Translations under genes and position numbers: made by a program
Shown here: piece after piece, positions 1-12,485 of the stretch
Layout: the number at the start of each line of letters is the position of its first letter
Numbering within the stretch: position 1 is the stretch's first letter
The notes under the pieces: model-generated
Seen by the model: the letters and a program-made list of their open reading frames with translations, nothing else
What the model was told of the DNA's origin: nothing
The model's database searches: none
DNA from: Rhizophagus irregularis
Lineage: Eukaryota > Glomeromycota > Glomeromycetes > Glomerales > Glomeraceae
Length of the DNA: 64,000 bases
Assembly (NCBI RefSeq): GCF_026210795.1
Contig: NC_089433.1
Coordinates: 4,179,001 to 4,243,000, forward strand
Reading direction: 5' to 3'

Positions 1-78
1 TTTTTTGATAATTTCTTCCGTTATTAATTGAATATTTACTAACTCGTGTCAAAAAAAAATTTTTTTATTTTTTTGAAG

Positions 79-767
79 ACTCTTATTGCCAGATTTAACG
101 CCAAATATTGGATTATTTTGGTATTTTTTTATCGAAATGTTTGATCAATTTAGAAGTTTCTTTTTGGTGGTTTTTCAATTACACGCGTTCGTATTTATGG
201 TACCAGTTTCAACAAAATTTAGGTAAGTTATAATTATTATATTAAATATTTTTTATTATAATTATACTAAATCATTTTTTTTTAGAAAACATCCGTTATT
301 TTCAATTTTTATATTGAGCGGGATAATGGCAATATTTAAATCATATCCATCAATTGGAGATGCTTCTCTTTATTTGGCATTTCTTCCAATTTATTCGGAA
401 ATAATAAAATGTAATTATTGATTTATTTCTTGTTTTATTCATATGATGAATAGTAGAATTTTAATTCTACAGTCACTTTAAATTAATACTTAACATCCAA
501 TGTTTCTCCCTTTTCTTTTTTTTTTTAGATATGCGATATAATTTTTTAACAACTAATATATTTTGTTACTGTTCAATATTATCACCAATATTTTATCATT
601 TATGGATATACGCAGGTAGCGGGAACGCTAATTTTTTTTACGCTATCACTTTAGTTTATACTATTGGTAATATCATTTTATTAGTTGATGCTACCTTTGC
701 TATGTTTAGAAGGGAATTTGATATTTGGAATCCTGATCTTAAAAATTATGAAATTATTCAAAAATAA
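79..767 (+). CDS. PIGU: PIG-U (GPI transamidase subunit), 3' exons only
   Basis: These are the C-terminal exons of the PIG-U/CDC91 subunit of the GPI transamidase complex, a multi-pass ER membrane protein that helps attach GPI anchors to proteins. Exons read as 79-222, 286-410 and 529-767 (stop TAA), joined by GTAAGT/GTAATT...TTTAG introns in consistent phase. Recognisable family blocks are [25 protein letters not shown] and, near the end, [17 protein letters not shown], which is a hallmark of the family, followed by a hydrophobic last helix and a short polar tail. The 5' part lies outside the window, so the gene is truncated by the window edge rather than broken. A decayed second copy lies at 34463-37265. 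Confidence 0.9.
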
Positions 768-3300
768 AAATAGTAATAAAAAAAAAAGAAAGTAAAAAAA
801 TTTAACGTAAATGAATCATAGATAGATTATTGTAAAAAAAAAATAACGCAAAAAACGTGAATCACGTATTTGAATTTTATAGATTATTGTAAAAAAAAAA
901 ATGTAATTTTATATTTAATAAAATGATTTTGACTTTGTTCATTATAATTTTTTTTTTTAAAAAACAACGGAATTTGTAGTAATATCACGTAAATAAATTA
1001 AAAGCATCACAGTAACTTGTGTATAACAATATAACATAAATACAGTATATAGATGCTGTTGAAATTCTTGAATTACGGCAGTAATTACGGTGTCGGAGTT
1101 ACGGTATATGCCGAAATTATTCAAAATGCCATGACCGTAAAAAAAATTACAGCATTGCAGCATTACGGAATAAGCTTAATCAAATTTCGCAGATGTGCGT
1201 ACCGTACCCGTGACGACACCTATAGCATTAAATACAGTACCGTATAACGGGGCCGCAGTACCCCGCGTATGATGTAGATTTATTAGTAGATATGTATAAA
1301 ACTTATTTAATAATTGGGTATTTATCATGCGTAATACCTAGGTATTTATTAAATTATTTTAAATAATAAAATCGGTAGAAAATGGGAGTTGTATATAGAG
1401 TACTGTACGGGGGGGTACTGTGGCCCGCAAAATACGGTATATTGAATTTTTTGATGATCGTACTCGTTAGTATTTTCTGTATTGTTCAGGGCAAAAGGGT
1501 AATAATTACTGTATCACCTCGATAACGAAAATATGGAATTATAAATATTGAAATACGTTCCTAATAGAAATAAAAAAAAAGATACAATCACGTGACTTTG
1601 GGCCTAACATCACTCCGGGTTGAATATGCATATATCACGTGAATGCTACTTTTTTCATTGCGAAAATAATTGATAATATCGAGCAATAACATGATGCATT
1701 GATGCAATATCATACAATACTTTCTCAAAATTTTGTTTAATAACAAAATATAGTTAAAAATCAATTTTTTTCCATTTAGGGCTTAATGATAATATATATA
1801 TTTTTTCATTGTAAACAAATAAAAACGGAAAAAAATATATAAATACTAAAAAAGTCATTTCCATTTGGTTTTTTCACATTATAGATGGTTAAAATGTAGA
1901 TGAAAAATCTATTAATTTGGAAAAATTAGGTGAAAAAGAAGAAGAGTTCTAGGTTAAAAGATCTCCATGAGCTATCTTAGTAGGGACAATTAAATACGCT
2001 CCTTTTTTAATTGACCAAGGTACGGAAGAAATGAAAATATTTGACTAATTTCAAATAATTATAGAACAATTCCATATTTTACATCTTAAAGCAATAACAC
2101 TAAGAACTTTTGAGATGAAATAACTCCATCATAGATGACTCCTAGATGGCTTTATTTAAATAATTAACTATCCTGTTCTTCACGTTGTTCTGAATTCCTT
2201 TATTAATAGTCCCATTAATAATATTATTAATAACTATATTCATGGTAGGAATTTGATTAACTTTAGTATTAAAAAATTGGTTTATGGTTGAGCTATATAT
2301 TTATAAATGTCATAAAAAAGTTCATATTTTGATAATTATTTTCAGTAAAATATAAATAAAAATTAAAAAAATTCTCCCTTTTTATGAAATACTAAGTGTA
2401 TTTTATTTTTCCTTAAAAACAAAAAGTTTTTTTTATTCAACTGATTCTCCTATATCATAAAATTCTATTATTAACATATGTATTAATAAATAGATCAAAC
2501 ATGATATATTAAATAGTTATACAAAAACTCATAGTATGATGGTGAAAAAATGTGCTAATTAATTTATATCCAGCATTAACCCATATAAGATTATTATGTG
2601 TCATTATTTTTGAATTCAAGAAAGATTTTTACTTAATTTAAAATTTTGAAGCCAATAAAATTTTAATTACTTAATGACTTTAATGTTATCGGCTCTTGAA
2701 AATGGAAAAATGGAGAAAAATTTTCTTAACAAAAATCATAATTTTGCTTGATTTTAAATATCTGACACAGTATAGTTTTTAACGAAAAATTAGAAATGTA
2801 AATAAGATTAAATTTTAAAGCGGTATAAGTCCAATAATCCATTAGTCCACTAGTCCATCACTGTAATATCAGTCCGATTACAGGACACTGCGTTACGATG
2901 GAAAAAGTTCAAAATGGAGTGACTCAAATCGGTTTTGGAGCAGAACGTTGGAACCATTTTCGAGCCCTCAAGTGGAACGAACGATTCCATGAGAGTAGAC
3001 TACGGAAATCGACTCTGAAAGTCAAGTTGATTTTTTTTATTCCCTATCACTCGTATATATATTTCTTGCTTCTTATGCTAATTTGCTTCTCTTTCAATTG
3101 CTCATTTGGCGAGCTTTTATCAAAGTTTTTCAACATAAATTCTCGTCCATTTTACTTTTTCTAACTCCCCGATACTAATCTTGAGCTCTGTTTAATGTTA
3201 TGTAGCAAATGTTATGTAACACGCAAAAAATAAATACAAAACAAGAGACTTTTGCCCATGATACATAACGTCTATGCCAATGTAGCCTTTCGGCTGCTGA
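768..3300. other. Intergenic, no gene recognised
   Basis: AT-rich sequence downstream of PIG-U with no ORF I can defend, apart from the insertion at 1036-1440. The part from about 2880 to 3170 is less AT-rich and contains an 88-codon open frame (2898-3164, +) of unknown origin. It ends in a hydrophobic tail and may be a transposon scrap. Confidence 0.5.
1036..1440. repeat. GTAC/ACGGTA-rich insertion in the PIG-U 3' flank
   Basis: The PIG-U downstream flank (about 900-1570) matches the flank of the decayed copy at 37040-37265. The match is broken here by about 400 bp present only in this copy. The extra DNA is rich in GTACCGTA/ACGGTAT words and ends near ACAGTATAT on the left and ACGGTATAT on the right. 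No coding sense or target duplication is evident. It could be a worn MITE. Confidence 0.4.
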
Positions 3301-4018
3301 TTATTCTTTAATATATAATTTTGTCCTTACCCTCTTACAATATCTGGAGAACCAAGACTTCTACCATATTCTTCAACAAACCAACGATTACCTCCATAAC
3401 TTCGATGAAGTTATACATCATCTTTCATTATTTCCTTGGTAAACACTATGTAATAGTCGGCTTTCGAGCAATAAATCCCTTTCAGTGCATACATGAGGAA
3501 GTATTAGTCTGAGGCTGAAATAGAGAAAGTACGAGCTAGTAACGCCTACATCCCTCATTTGCTAATAAAAAGAATATTTTACCTATGGTAGGTAGTCGAA
3601 CCCATCATGGCCACAGATGCCTTCCTTTTCCTCATGATCGTATGGTAAGAGCTCTTGAACTGCAGCACGCTCTACATTAAACCCGCCGCTGAATCCTTTT
3701 GTTTATTCTTGGTCATGGTATCAACCCACAACTTCGAACTGAAGATCTATGGTAATTCCTTTCACGGTGATTCTTATTGGGCCCTCAACTTTTTCTCTTT
3801 ACTTTCCTTAGCAAAATCCACAAGCTTTAAAGCAGGTCCATCCTTAATACATAATTTCTGAGCTTCTGCTCGGGCATCTTGAGGAAAGCATGACTGTCAA
3901 TCTTTTTTGCGAATAATACTTAAGTCGTTATCGTCAATGTTCAAGTCTTATTCCTTACAAAAAAGTCATTTCCAGCAGTAGTAGAAGTAGAGGCAGGTGT
4001 ATTTATTTTAGGCATAGT
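3300..4018 (-). pseudogene. SAM-domain protein pseudogene (frameshifted)
   Basis: Read on the minus strand, the segment opens with a possible ATG (MPKINTPASTST) near 4018. It then gives, in shifting frames, LNIDDNDLSIIRK, FLKMPEQKLRNY and GPALKLVDFAKESKEK. These match in order the SAM domain of the intact gene at 23981 (LKLDEDDYEIIRREK, LTNEELRDLGM, GPAKRLLNFASEIKEK). At least two frameshifts and in-frame stops interrupt it. Coding-like scraps continue to about 3300. This is a decayed member of an expanded SAM-domain family; assignment of the downstream part is inference. Confidence 0.65.
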
Positions 4019-4828
4019 GCTTTTATAGGTAGTTTAGCTCGGATAAAAAATTGTGTTGCGCTTGGGAATGAAATTTTATGTCGTACAGATAAGTGGATTT
4101 TGCATCATTGAACAAGATATCTTTTAAATGTTCAAATACTATAATTCATCTCTAAAAAATATTATATTGAGATTACCTTTCAATGTATTGATAGGTTTTT
4201 CTGCGGATTGTTGGGATAAGATAATAGCATCAGCCAGTATCTAAAAAGGTAGACGTGGTAAATTAGATATTAATCAAAAAATCAAGACTTATTGTGCTCC
4301 GATATGATATCGATTTAAGATTTCAAAGTACTTTGATTAATGAAATATATTACACTATATTACACTCGAGAATATGATGGAGAATATTGTGATGATCCTG
4401 ATATGAAGCAATAATATTTAAATAGAATTTATCACAAAAGGAAAAACCTACACGATTATTTGACCTTTTTATATATATTTCGGGTTCTACTTGCTCCCGA
4501 AAAGAGATGCTTAGAGTTAAATGAGTTTGCGAAAACTTTATTACGAAGTCGGAATTATGATAATTTTGGTCAGTATCCAAAAAAGGTAATAGCTTTCCAC
4601 AAGGAATTATCTGTAAAGGAAAGATTTTCATGATTTTTTAGCTGGTTATAATTCTGTCAAGAAAATTATTTCCTTTTCTAGGTACTGGCCCAGGTCCCTG
4701 AAATATAAATAAAAGGAAAGATATACGTGAACTCATTCTAACAATCACTTTCAGCGATTGACGTAATGATGCATGTTGCAGCTTAAAATTGATGCACGGA
4801 TCTCATGTGTAACGTCACTCATGCGACA
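4019..4828. other. Intergenic, nothing recognised
   Basis: AT-rich spacer between the SAM pseudogene and the kinase-Sel1 gene. A 93-codon minus frame at 4350-4631 has no recognisable domain and no supporting context, and is not called. Confidence 0.5.
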
Positions 4829-4836
4829 TATAAATA
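4829..4836 (+). promoter_or_regulatory. TATA-like box of the kinase-Sel1 gene
   Basis: TATAAATA lies 34 bases before the ATG at 4870. A CRE-like AACGTCACTC lies 19 bases further up. The position would imply a very short 5' leader. Sequence match only. Confidence 0.4.
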
Positions 4837-4869
4837 CACAAGTTTTAAACTCCAAAAGCATTTTAGAAA

Positions 4870-7800
4870 ATGGCAAGCAGTTCCAATAAAAAAAATATTG
4901 ATACAGACAAATTTATTCAATGGGTCGAGGGTGGCGTTGCTGAAGATTATATCAATTGTCATGTTTATAGCGAATTTAAAGATATTAGATTTATAGGTCA
5001 TGGAGCATTTGGTAAAGTATATAAAGCTACTTGGAAAAATTCAAATACTATTGTCGCATTAAAATCTTTTGAGAGAAATAATCTTATTATAAAAGAAATT
5101 GTCAATGAGGTACTGTCGTAATGTTTGTTAGCAGTTACTAGCTAGTAATACTGATTTATCAAATTTCTATGTATAGATAAAATTATTGCATAAAGTTAAT
5201 CTTCATGTAAATATTATTCGGTTTTTTGGTATCGCTAAAAGAGAAAGTAAGTACTAATTATACAAATTTAATTGAAAGATCAAATATAATGATTTAAATT
5301 AATTTATCCATTTTTTATTTAGACAATGAAGATAATATAGATCCAACTTCAAATTATTTGCTTATCCTTGAGTATGCAGATAGTGGTACATTAGGAAATT
5401 ATTTGAAAGATAATTTCAGTAAATTAGATTGGAACGTAAAATTGCAATTTGCAATTCAAATTGCTGATGCAGTCTCATGTATACATCAAAACAATATCGT
5501 TCATTGTGACTTAGTAAGTATTCTATGAACTTCTGATTTTTATTTTTAAATATAAATATACTAATTTAATGTTGCTTTATTAATAAATAGCATTCAGATA
5601 ATATATTAATTCATCAGAATATAGTAAAATTAGCAGACTTTGGACTTTCACGTAAATTAGCTGAAGTATCAACTCAAAATCATATATATGGAAAAATAGC
5701 TTATATTGATCCACAACATTTTCAAGAACAAATAGATAAAAATAATAAAGTTGGTTATCACTATAAACCAAATGAGAAATCAGACGTGTATAGTGTTGGT
5801 GTACTTCTATGGGAGATATCATCTGGGGAAAAACCATTTAAATCATATAATTGTTTTTATCACCAACCAAAATTAATGTTGGAAATTTCAGAGGGAAAAA
5901 GAGAGACACCCATTCCTAATACGCCAAATGATTACATTAACATTTATACAAGTATATTATAAAATATTTGTTTTGATTTACTAATATTAATTTACTAATA
6001 TTTATTCTAACTTATTTTCACAATTTATTTTCTTTTTTAGAATGTTGGAAAAATAACCCAAGTGATCGACCAGATATGCAACAAGTATTGTCAAATCTAA
6101 AATTAGTTAATTTGAATATAATTGACACAAACACTTTATTAATCAATGAAAACGATACTATAATTGCTATTGAAAACAATAAGTCACTCGGTAATGATAA
6201 TATTACTAATAATCAATTAAATTTTAATAATGAAGCTAATGAGCAGATTAATAATATTGATTTAAATAATGAAAATATCATTAATGAGTTATTGTCACTA
6301 TATGAAAATGCTATTCAAAGAGGAATTAGTAAAGAAGATTTTATTCAACTAATTAAGCAACACATAATAATGAAAAATAAAAGCAAAAGAGAAATATTTA
6401 ACTATTTATTAGATAACATGAATAAGCTACAAAATATTTTTCTATTAGCAATTTTTTATCATTATGGAATCATAACTAGTGCAAATGAAATTAAAGCATT
6501 TGAATTATATAAAGAAGCTACTGAAAAAGGTCATAATAATTCTATGAATTATCTTGGAAATTGTTATAAACATGGGATAGGAACTGAAAAAAATGAAATT
6601 AAAGCATTCGAATTATACAATGAAGCAGTTGAAAAGGGTCAAGTTAATGCAATAAGTAACTTAGGATATTGCTATCAATATGGAATAGGAATTGAAAAAA
6701 ATGAAATTAAAGCATTTAAATTATATAATGAAGCAGCTGAAAAAGAATATATTGATTCAATTAATAATCTTGGATATTGCTATCAACATGGAATAGGGAC
6801 TAAAAAAAATGAGGTTAAAGCATTTGAGTTATATAATGAAGCAGCTGAAAAAGAATATATTGATTCAATTAATAATCTTGGATATTGTAATCAATATGGA
6901 ATAGGAACTGAAAAAAATGAAATTAAAGCATTTGAGTTATATAATGAAGCAGTTAAAAAAGGGCATGTTATTTCAATATATCAACTTGGAAAATGTTATC
7001 AACATGGGATAGGAACTGAAAAAAATGAAATTAAAGCATTTAAATTATATAATGAAGCAGCTGAAAAAGAATATATTGACTCAATTAATAACCTTGGATA
7101 TTGTTATCAACATGGAATAGGAACTGAAAGAAATGAGGTTAAAGCATTTGAGTTATATAATAAAGCAGCTGAAAAAGAATATATTGATTCAATTCATAAT
7201 CTTGGATATTGTTATCAACATGGAATAGGAACAGAAAAAAATGAAATTAAAGCATTTGGATTATATAAAAAAGCTGTTGAGAATGATTATATTGATGCAA
7301 TATATAATCTTGCAGAATGTTATTATTATGGAATAGGAACTGAAAAAAATGAAAATGAAGCATTTGAATTATATAAAAAATCAGCTGAAAAAGGAGATAT
7401 TGGTGCAATATATAGACTTGTGGAATGTTATTGTTATGGAATAGGAACTGAGAAAAGTGATATTAAAGCATTTGAATTATATAAAAAGTTAGCTGAAAAA
7501 GGAGATATTGATGCAATATATAATCTTGCAGAATATTATTATTATGGAATAGGAACTGAAACAAATGAAATTAAGGCATTTGAATTATATAAGAATGCAG
7601 TTGAAAATAATCATATTGATTCAATGAAAGATCTTGGATATTGTTATCAACATGGAATAGGAACCAATAAAAATGATATTAAAGCATTTGAATTATATAA
7701 AAAAGCTGTTGAGAATAATCATGTTGGTTCAATGAATGATCTTGGATATTGTTATCAACATGGAATAGGAACTAAAAAAAACGAAATTAAAGCATTCGAA

Positions 7801-9576
7801 TTATATAAAAAAGCTGTTGAGAATAATCATATTGATTCAATGAATGATCTTGGATATTGTTATCAATATGGAATAGGAACTGAAAAAAACGAAATTAAAG
7901 CATTTGAATTATATAAAAAAGCTGTTAAAAATAATCATATTAATTCAATGAATGATCTTGGATTTTGTTATCAACATGGAATAGGAACTGAAAAAAATGA
8001 AATTAAAGCATTTGTATTATATAAAAAAGCTGTTGAAAATAATCATATTGATTCAATTAATAATCTTGGATATTGTTATCAACATGGAATAGGAACTGAA
8101 AAAAATGAAATTAAAGCATTTGGATTATATAAAGAAGCAGTTGAGAATGATTATATTGATGCAATATATAGACTTGCAGAATGTTATTGTTATGGAATAG
8201 GAACTGAAAAAAATGAAAATGAAGCATTTGGATTATATAAAAAGTTAGCTGAAAAAGGAGATATTGATGCAATATATAATCTTGCAGAATATTATTATTA
8301 TGGAATAGGAACTGAAACAAATGAAATTAAGGCATTTGAATTATATAAGAATGCAGTTGAAAATAATCATATTGATTCAATGAAAGATCTTGGATATTGT
8401 TATCAACATGGAATAGGAACCAATAAAAATGATATTAAAGCATTTGAATTATATAAAAAATCAGCTGAAAAGGGAGATATTGATGCAATATATAGACTTG
8501 TAGAATGTTATTGCTATGGAATAGGAACTGAAAAATGTGATATTAAAGCATTTGAATTATATAAAAAGTTAGCTGAAAAAGGAGATATTGATGCAATATA
8601 TAATCTTGCAGAATATTATTATTATGGAATAGGAACTGAAAAAAATGAAATTAAAGCATTTGAATTATATAAGAATGCAGTTGAAAATAATTATATTGAT
8701 TCAATGAAAGATCTTGGACACTGTTATCAACATGGAATAGGAACTGAAAAAAATGAGATTAAAGCATTTGAATTATATAAAAAAGCTGTTGAGAATAATC
8801 ATATCGATTCAATGAATGATCTTGGATATTGTTATCAACATGGAATAGGAACTGAAAAAAATGAAATTAAAGCATTTGAATTATATAAAGAAGCTTCTAA
8901 TAAAGGTTATATTACTTCAATGAATGATCTTGGATATTGTTATCAACATGGAATAGGAACTGAAAAGAATGAAATTAAAGCATTTGAATTATATAAAAAA
9001 GCTGCTGAGAAAGATCATATTATTTCAATGAGTAATCTTGGATATTGTTATCAACATGGAATAGGAACTATAAAGAATGAAATTATAGCATTTAAATTAT
9101 TTAAAAAAGCAGCTGCAAAAGGTCATATTGATTCCATATATCAACTTGGGGAATGTTATTATTATGGTGTAGGAACTGAAAAAAGTAAAATTAAAGCATT
9201 TGAATTATATCAAGAAGTTGCTGAAAAAGGTCATATTGATTCAATTAATGATCTTGGATATTGTTATCAACATGGAATAGGAACTGAAATAAACAAAATT
9301 AAAGCATTTAAATTATATAAATTAGCTGCTAGTAAAGGCCATATTGACTCAATGAATAATCTTGGAGAATGCCATCAATATGGAATAGGAACTGAAAAAA
9401 ATGAAATCAAAGCATTTGAATTATATAATGAATCTGCTGATAAAGGTCACATTTACTCAATATATAATCTTGGATATTGTTATGAAAATGGAATAGGAAC
9501 TGCAAAGGATGAGGTTAAAGCATTTGAATTATATGGGGAATATGAAAGTAAATTATTATTACCTATAAAACATTAA
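4870..9576 (+). CDS. TKL-type protein kinase with about 29 C-terminal Sel1-like repeats
   Basis: Predicted 1465-residue protein. Exons are 4870-5109, 5177-5246, 5323-5513, 5591-5951 and 6041-9576; every junction keeps frame. The N-terminal kinase domain shows the glycine loop GHGAFGKV (residues 43-50), VALK lysine K65, a catalytic loop HCDLHSDNIL (D166, N171; Cys replaces the Arg of HRD), DFG at 183-185 and YIDPQ in place of APE, so it looks catalytically competent. From about residue 410 to the end run 36-residue Sel1-like repeats (consensus LGYCYQHGIGTEKNEIKAF), which normally form a TPR-like solenoid for protein binding. Kinase plus Sel1 fusions of this kind are typical of Glomeromycotina; they are assumed to be signalling proteins, with substrates unknown. 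The repeat part is one giant exon, while the kinase part has four introns. Confidence 0.9.
6436..9540 (+). repeat. 108-bp tandem Sel1 repeat array with higher-order copies
   Basis: About 29 in-frame 108-bp units. Larger blocks are also duplicated: the segment starting GGAGATATTGATGCAATATA occurs at 7501, 8257 and 8581, i.e. 756 bp (7 units) and 324 bp (3 units) apart. The first two copies are nearly identical for roughly 200 bp, which points to recent unequal exchange. Confidence 0.9.
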
Positions 9577-9635
9577 TAATACAGTCAGCCCTCTATAATT
9601 GCACACTATGTTGACTTTTAATTGAATTTTTTGAA

Positions 9636-10788
9636 TTATATTGTCAATTTTTTCACTTCACATGTCCAGTTTGTAAAATTGATTTTCAAATCAATTTTTA
9701 ATTGTATTTTTTGAATAAACTTGTCAATTTCTTTATTTCCACTAGTCCAGTTTACAAAATTATTTTTTAAATCATTTGTTAAACATGTTTTACACCATTT
9801 ATCTCCTATATTAGTATATTGATCGCCACATTTTTCACAAAAATATCCGCTTGGGAAAACCATAATATAATCTTTTGTATATAAATTTCGAGATATCCCA
9901 TATATATTAATGTCACGTGAATAACAGTAATTTGTATATGCCCTAACCTATAAAATTTTATAATTTTTAAATATTATTATATAAAAAGTGATCAAATTTA
10001 TAAAAAAATTAAAAAAATTTCATACCACATTTACAAATCCATTAGTAATACTTTGTGAGTTATATAAACATTTTAAAGTAATTATTTCATTTCGATCTCT
10101 ATTATATAATGAACCATTCTTCCATATTGCTGAATATACTTTATCAAAATCTCTTTGTCCTATTTCTTTAATATAATTAAATTGATTGTATGGTATCCAA
10201 TTTATATATTCATAAGAATCCATTATTAATTGAATTTCTTTAATTCTATATTCGCTGATCCGGTTTGTAAAATTGTTTCCTAAATCTGGTACGCAAAATT
10301 CTTTTGTAATAATAGAAATAATAGATTGATCATCCCATTTTTCATAATAATGTTCATTAAAGAAAACCATAAAATAATCCTTTGTATTTGGATTTTGAGA
10401 AATTCCATACAAAATATTATTAACATTACTATAACGACATTTAATTGAATATTCTTTAACCTATTAAAACGCAAAAATTAAAAGATTGATATTGAAAAAT
10501 ATAATATATATATGTACTATATATGTATATAAAATTCATTAAAAATTAAAAATTTCATACCTTATTTATAAATTCATTTGTAATATTTAAACATTTTAAG
10601 GTAACTGATTTATTTTGAATTTTACAATATTTGTAATCATAAGCATTCTTCCATATTGCTGAAAATACTTTATTTGGATAATCTCTTTCTCTCGTTTCTT
10701 TTATATTATCAAACTGATCGTATGGTATCCATACAAATATATCATAAGGAGTATCATGCTCAATTTTTTTTATTTCCATTGGTGTCAA
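9636..10788 (-). pseudogene. Kinase N-lobe module array without a C-lobe (array C relic)
   Basis: Three exon-like modules of the same kind as in arrays A and B: 10561-10788, 10026-10460 and 9636-9947, joined by GTATG...TTTTATAG or ..ATTAATAG introns in phase 0. The middle one has YGISQNPNTKDY, a zinc ribbon that has lost its cysteines, WIPYNQF and KVYSAIW...ITLK. The last has an intact ribbon (CEKC...CKTC) and NWTSGN, then a small internal duplication of the INFTNWT stretch, and stops before any N-lobe. The first lacks the ribbon. No kinase C-lobe follows; the next gene, the kinase-Sel1 gene, is convergent. Most likely the remnant of a full array. A short C-lobe-less protein of 324 residues is formally possible. 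Confidence 0.6.
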
Positions 10789-12485
10789 TAAATTTTGAAG
10801 TATAATTTTTTTTTTTCAGTGAAAAGATCGAAAAGATCGCGACTTTATTCTGATTTGATCCCGTGTTTTTTTTTCGAATGTAATACTAGTGTAACGTATT
10901 CAACGTATTCATCACGGAAATATGATTGAAATTTTCAGGTTGATTTTGATATACTATATTAAGTAAATTTCATTTCAGATCTACATTTAAAAGTTATGTA
11001 CAACAATTATTTTTACTGTTACAGTACGATCAGACAATCAGTACATGTGCTAACTAAAAGAATAAAGAAAAAGAAAAAAGAAATTTAACGCCAAGATAAA
11101 TTGTGTAACTTCATTTGTCCAAATTACTTTCATTAATTAACTGAAAATCAATTTTAAAAATGTAATTATAAATTTCTTTTTAAGAATACGAATCGAGTTT
11201 AATAATGTGCACAGACGAATCAAAAAAATTTAGATGCATATTACAATTATAATTATTACATGTATTTTTTTTTTTTTTTTTAGTAAGGATTATATTAAAC
11301 TTATTATTATTTATCTCTTTCTTTTATCTTATTTAGAGAACAAAAATTTTTTATTATTCACACAAAATTGGGTAGAATTTATTATTATTATAAATTTAAG
11401 AGCGGGTAAAGCTTTTTTGAATAAAGGATTATAATACTATCATTAGATTTCATTGTTCATTAATCATCATGCGATTTTGAGGCCTATTCCCAATGTGAAT
11501 TATATAAATGTCCTATTAAGGAAGTAATTTTACAATTATGGCCCTTTCAATAATATCTCTATGTACCACAAAAATACGTGATTTTTTTTTTATTGGAACC
11601 GCAGCTCATAGCGCAATTAAGAAATACTAAATAACCTCTCGGATCAAAATTTTTCACTCAAAGAGGAGTGAAACAAAATGGGTGGCTTTATTGTGTAAAG
11701 TTATGAGTAAGCAATTTTTAAAATTATAAATGTTCCTATAACTTGATTGCCATGCTTATTATTAAAAGGATACCGATAACAAAATAAATGTGTAGCGAAA
11801 AAGTCATGAAAAAATTGATGATACACTTACTATATTAATTCAAATAATAAAATCAAAGCCGTATCAGTTAAGAAAAAACGTCAATTAAATATAATTTATC
11901 GAATCGAACTCCAACGTTAATATACATTCATTGACGAAATATTATTTAATAATTTTAGATCTTTAGAAAATTTTACGATTATGAACGTCATTATTTCCGT
12001 AAAAAGAAAAAATTTTTTTTTCTATTTATGATATTATAACGAAAAAAAGTATATGAAAAATTCCTAATATCTAATTTCATAAAACGATATCGTGTAATCT
12101 TTAATTGCAACAATTTCATAGATCAGTTTTTGATTTGATGCTACAGAATTTGGAAAATTCGTTACGATATTATTTATTAAAAAAAAGTTACAGTACATAT
12201 AACAATAATCATCTCAACGTTGATTTGCGCTTCAAAAATTTTGCGCATCGAGAATCTGGTCTTTTGTTGATATAATTAGCCAAAATTTTTATATACGCAG
12301 TAGAATATATTTATTTTAACTGATATTTAAATTTTTTTTATTAACGTTAATGTATAATTAATTAATAATATATAACAATACTTTTGGTGATAGGTAAAGT
12401 CTATATAATATATATAAAAATTTTTTTTTTTATCTATAGTAACTCTATTTTTACGGATTTAGTTATTAGTTTAATTTCACTATTT
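10789..12485. other. Intergenic, nothing recognised
   Basis: AT-rich spacer between array C and the hydrolase. A 66-codon frame at 11234-11434 is low-complexity and hydrophobic, and is not called. Confidence 0.5.

Noticed and set aside
957-1247. Overlapping open frames on both strands beside PIG-U
   Set aside because: They lie in the GTAC-rich insertion, have no domain and overlap each other; repeat-derived.
3590-3620. tRNA-like T-arm word near GTCGAACCC
   Set aside because: No acceptor stem or anticodon arm can be folded around it; it lies in the SAM pseudogene.
8111-8320. Minus-strand 69-codon frame in the Sel1 array
   Set aside because: Shadow of the 108-bp repeat; its own repetitive text mirrors the + strand repeats.
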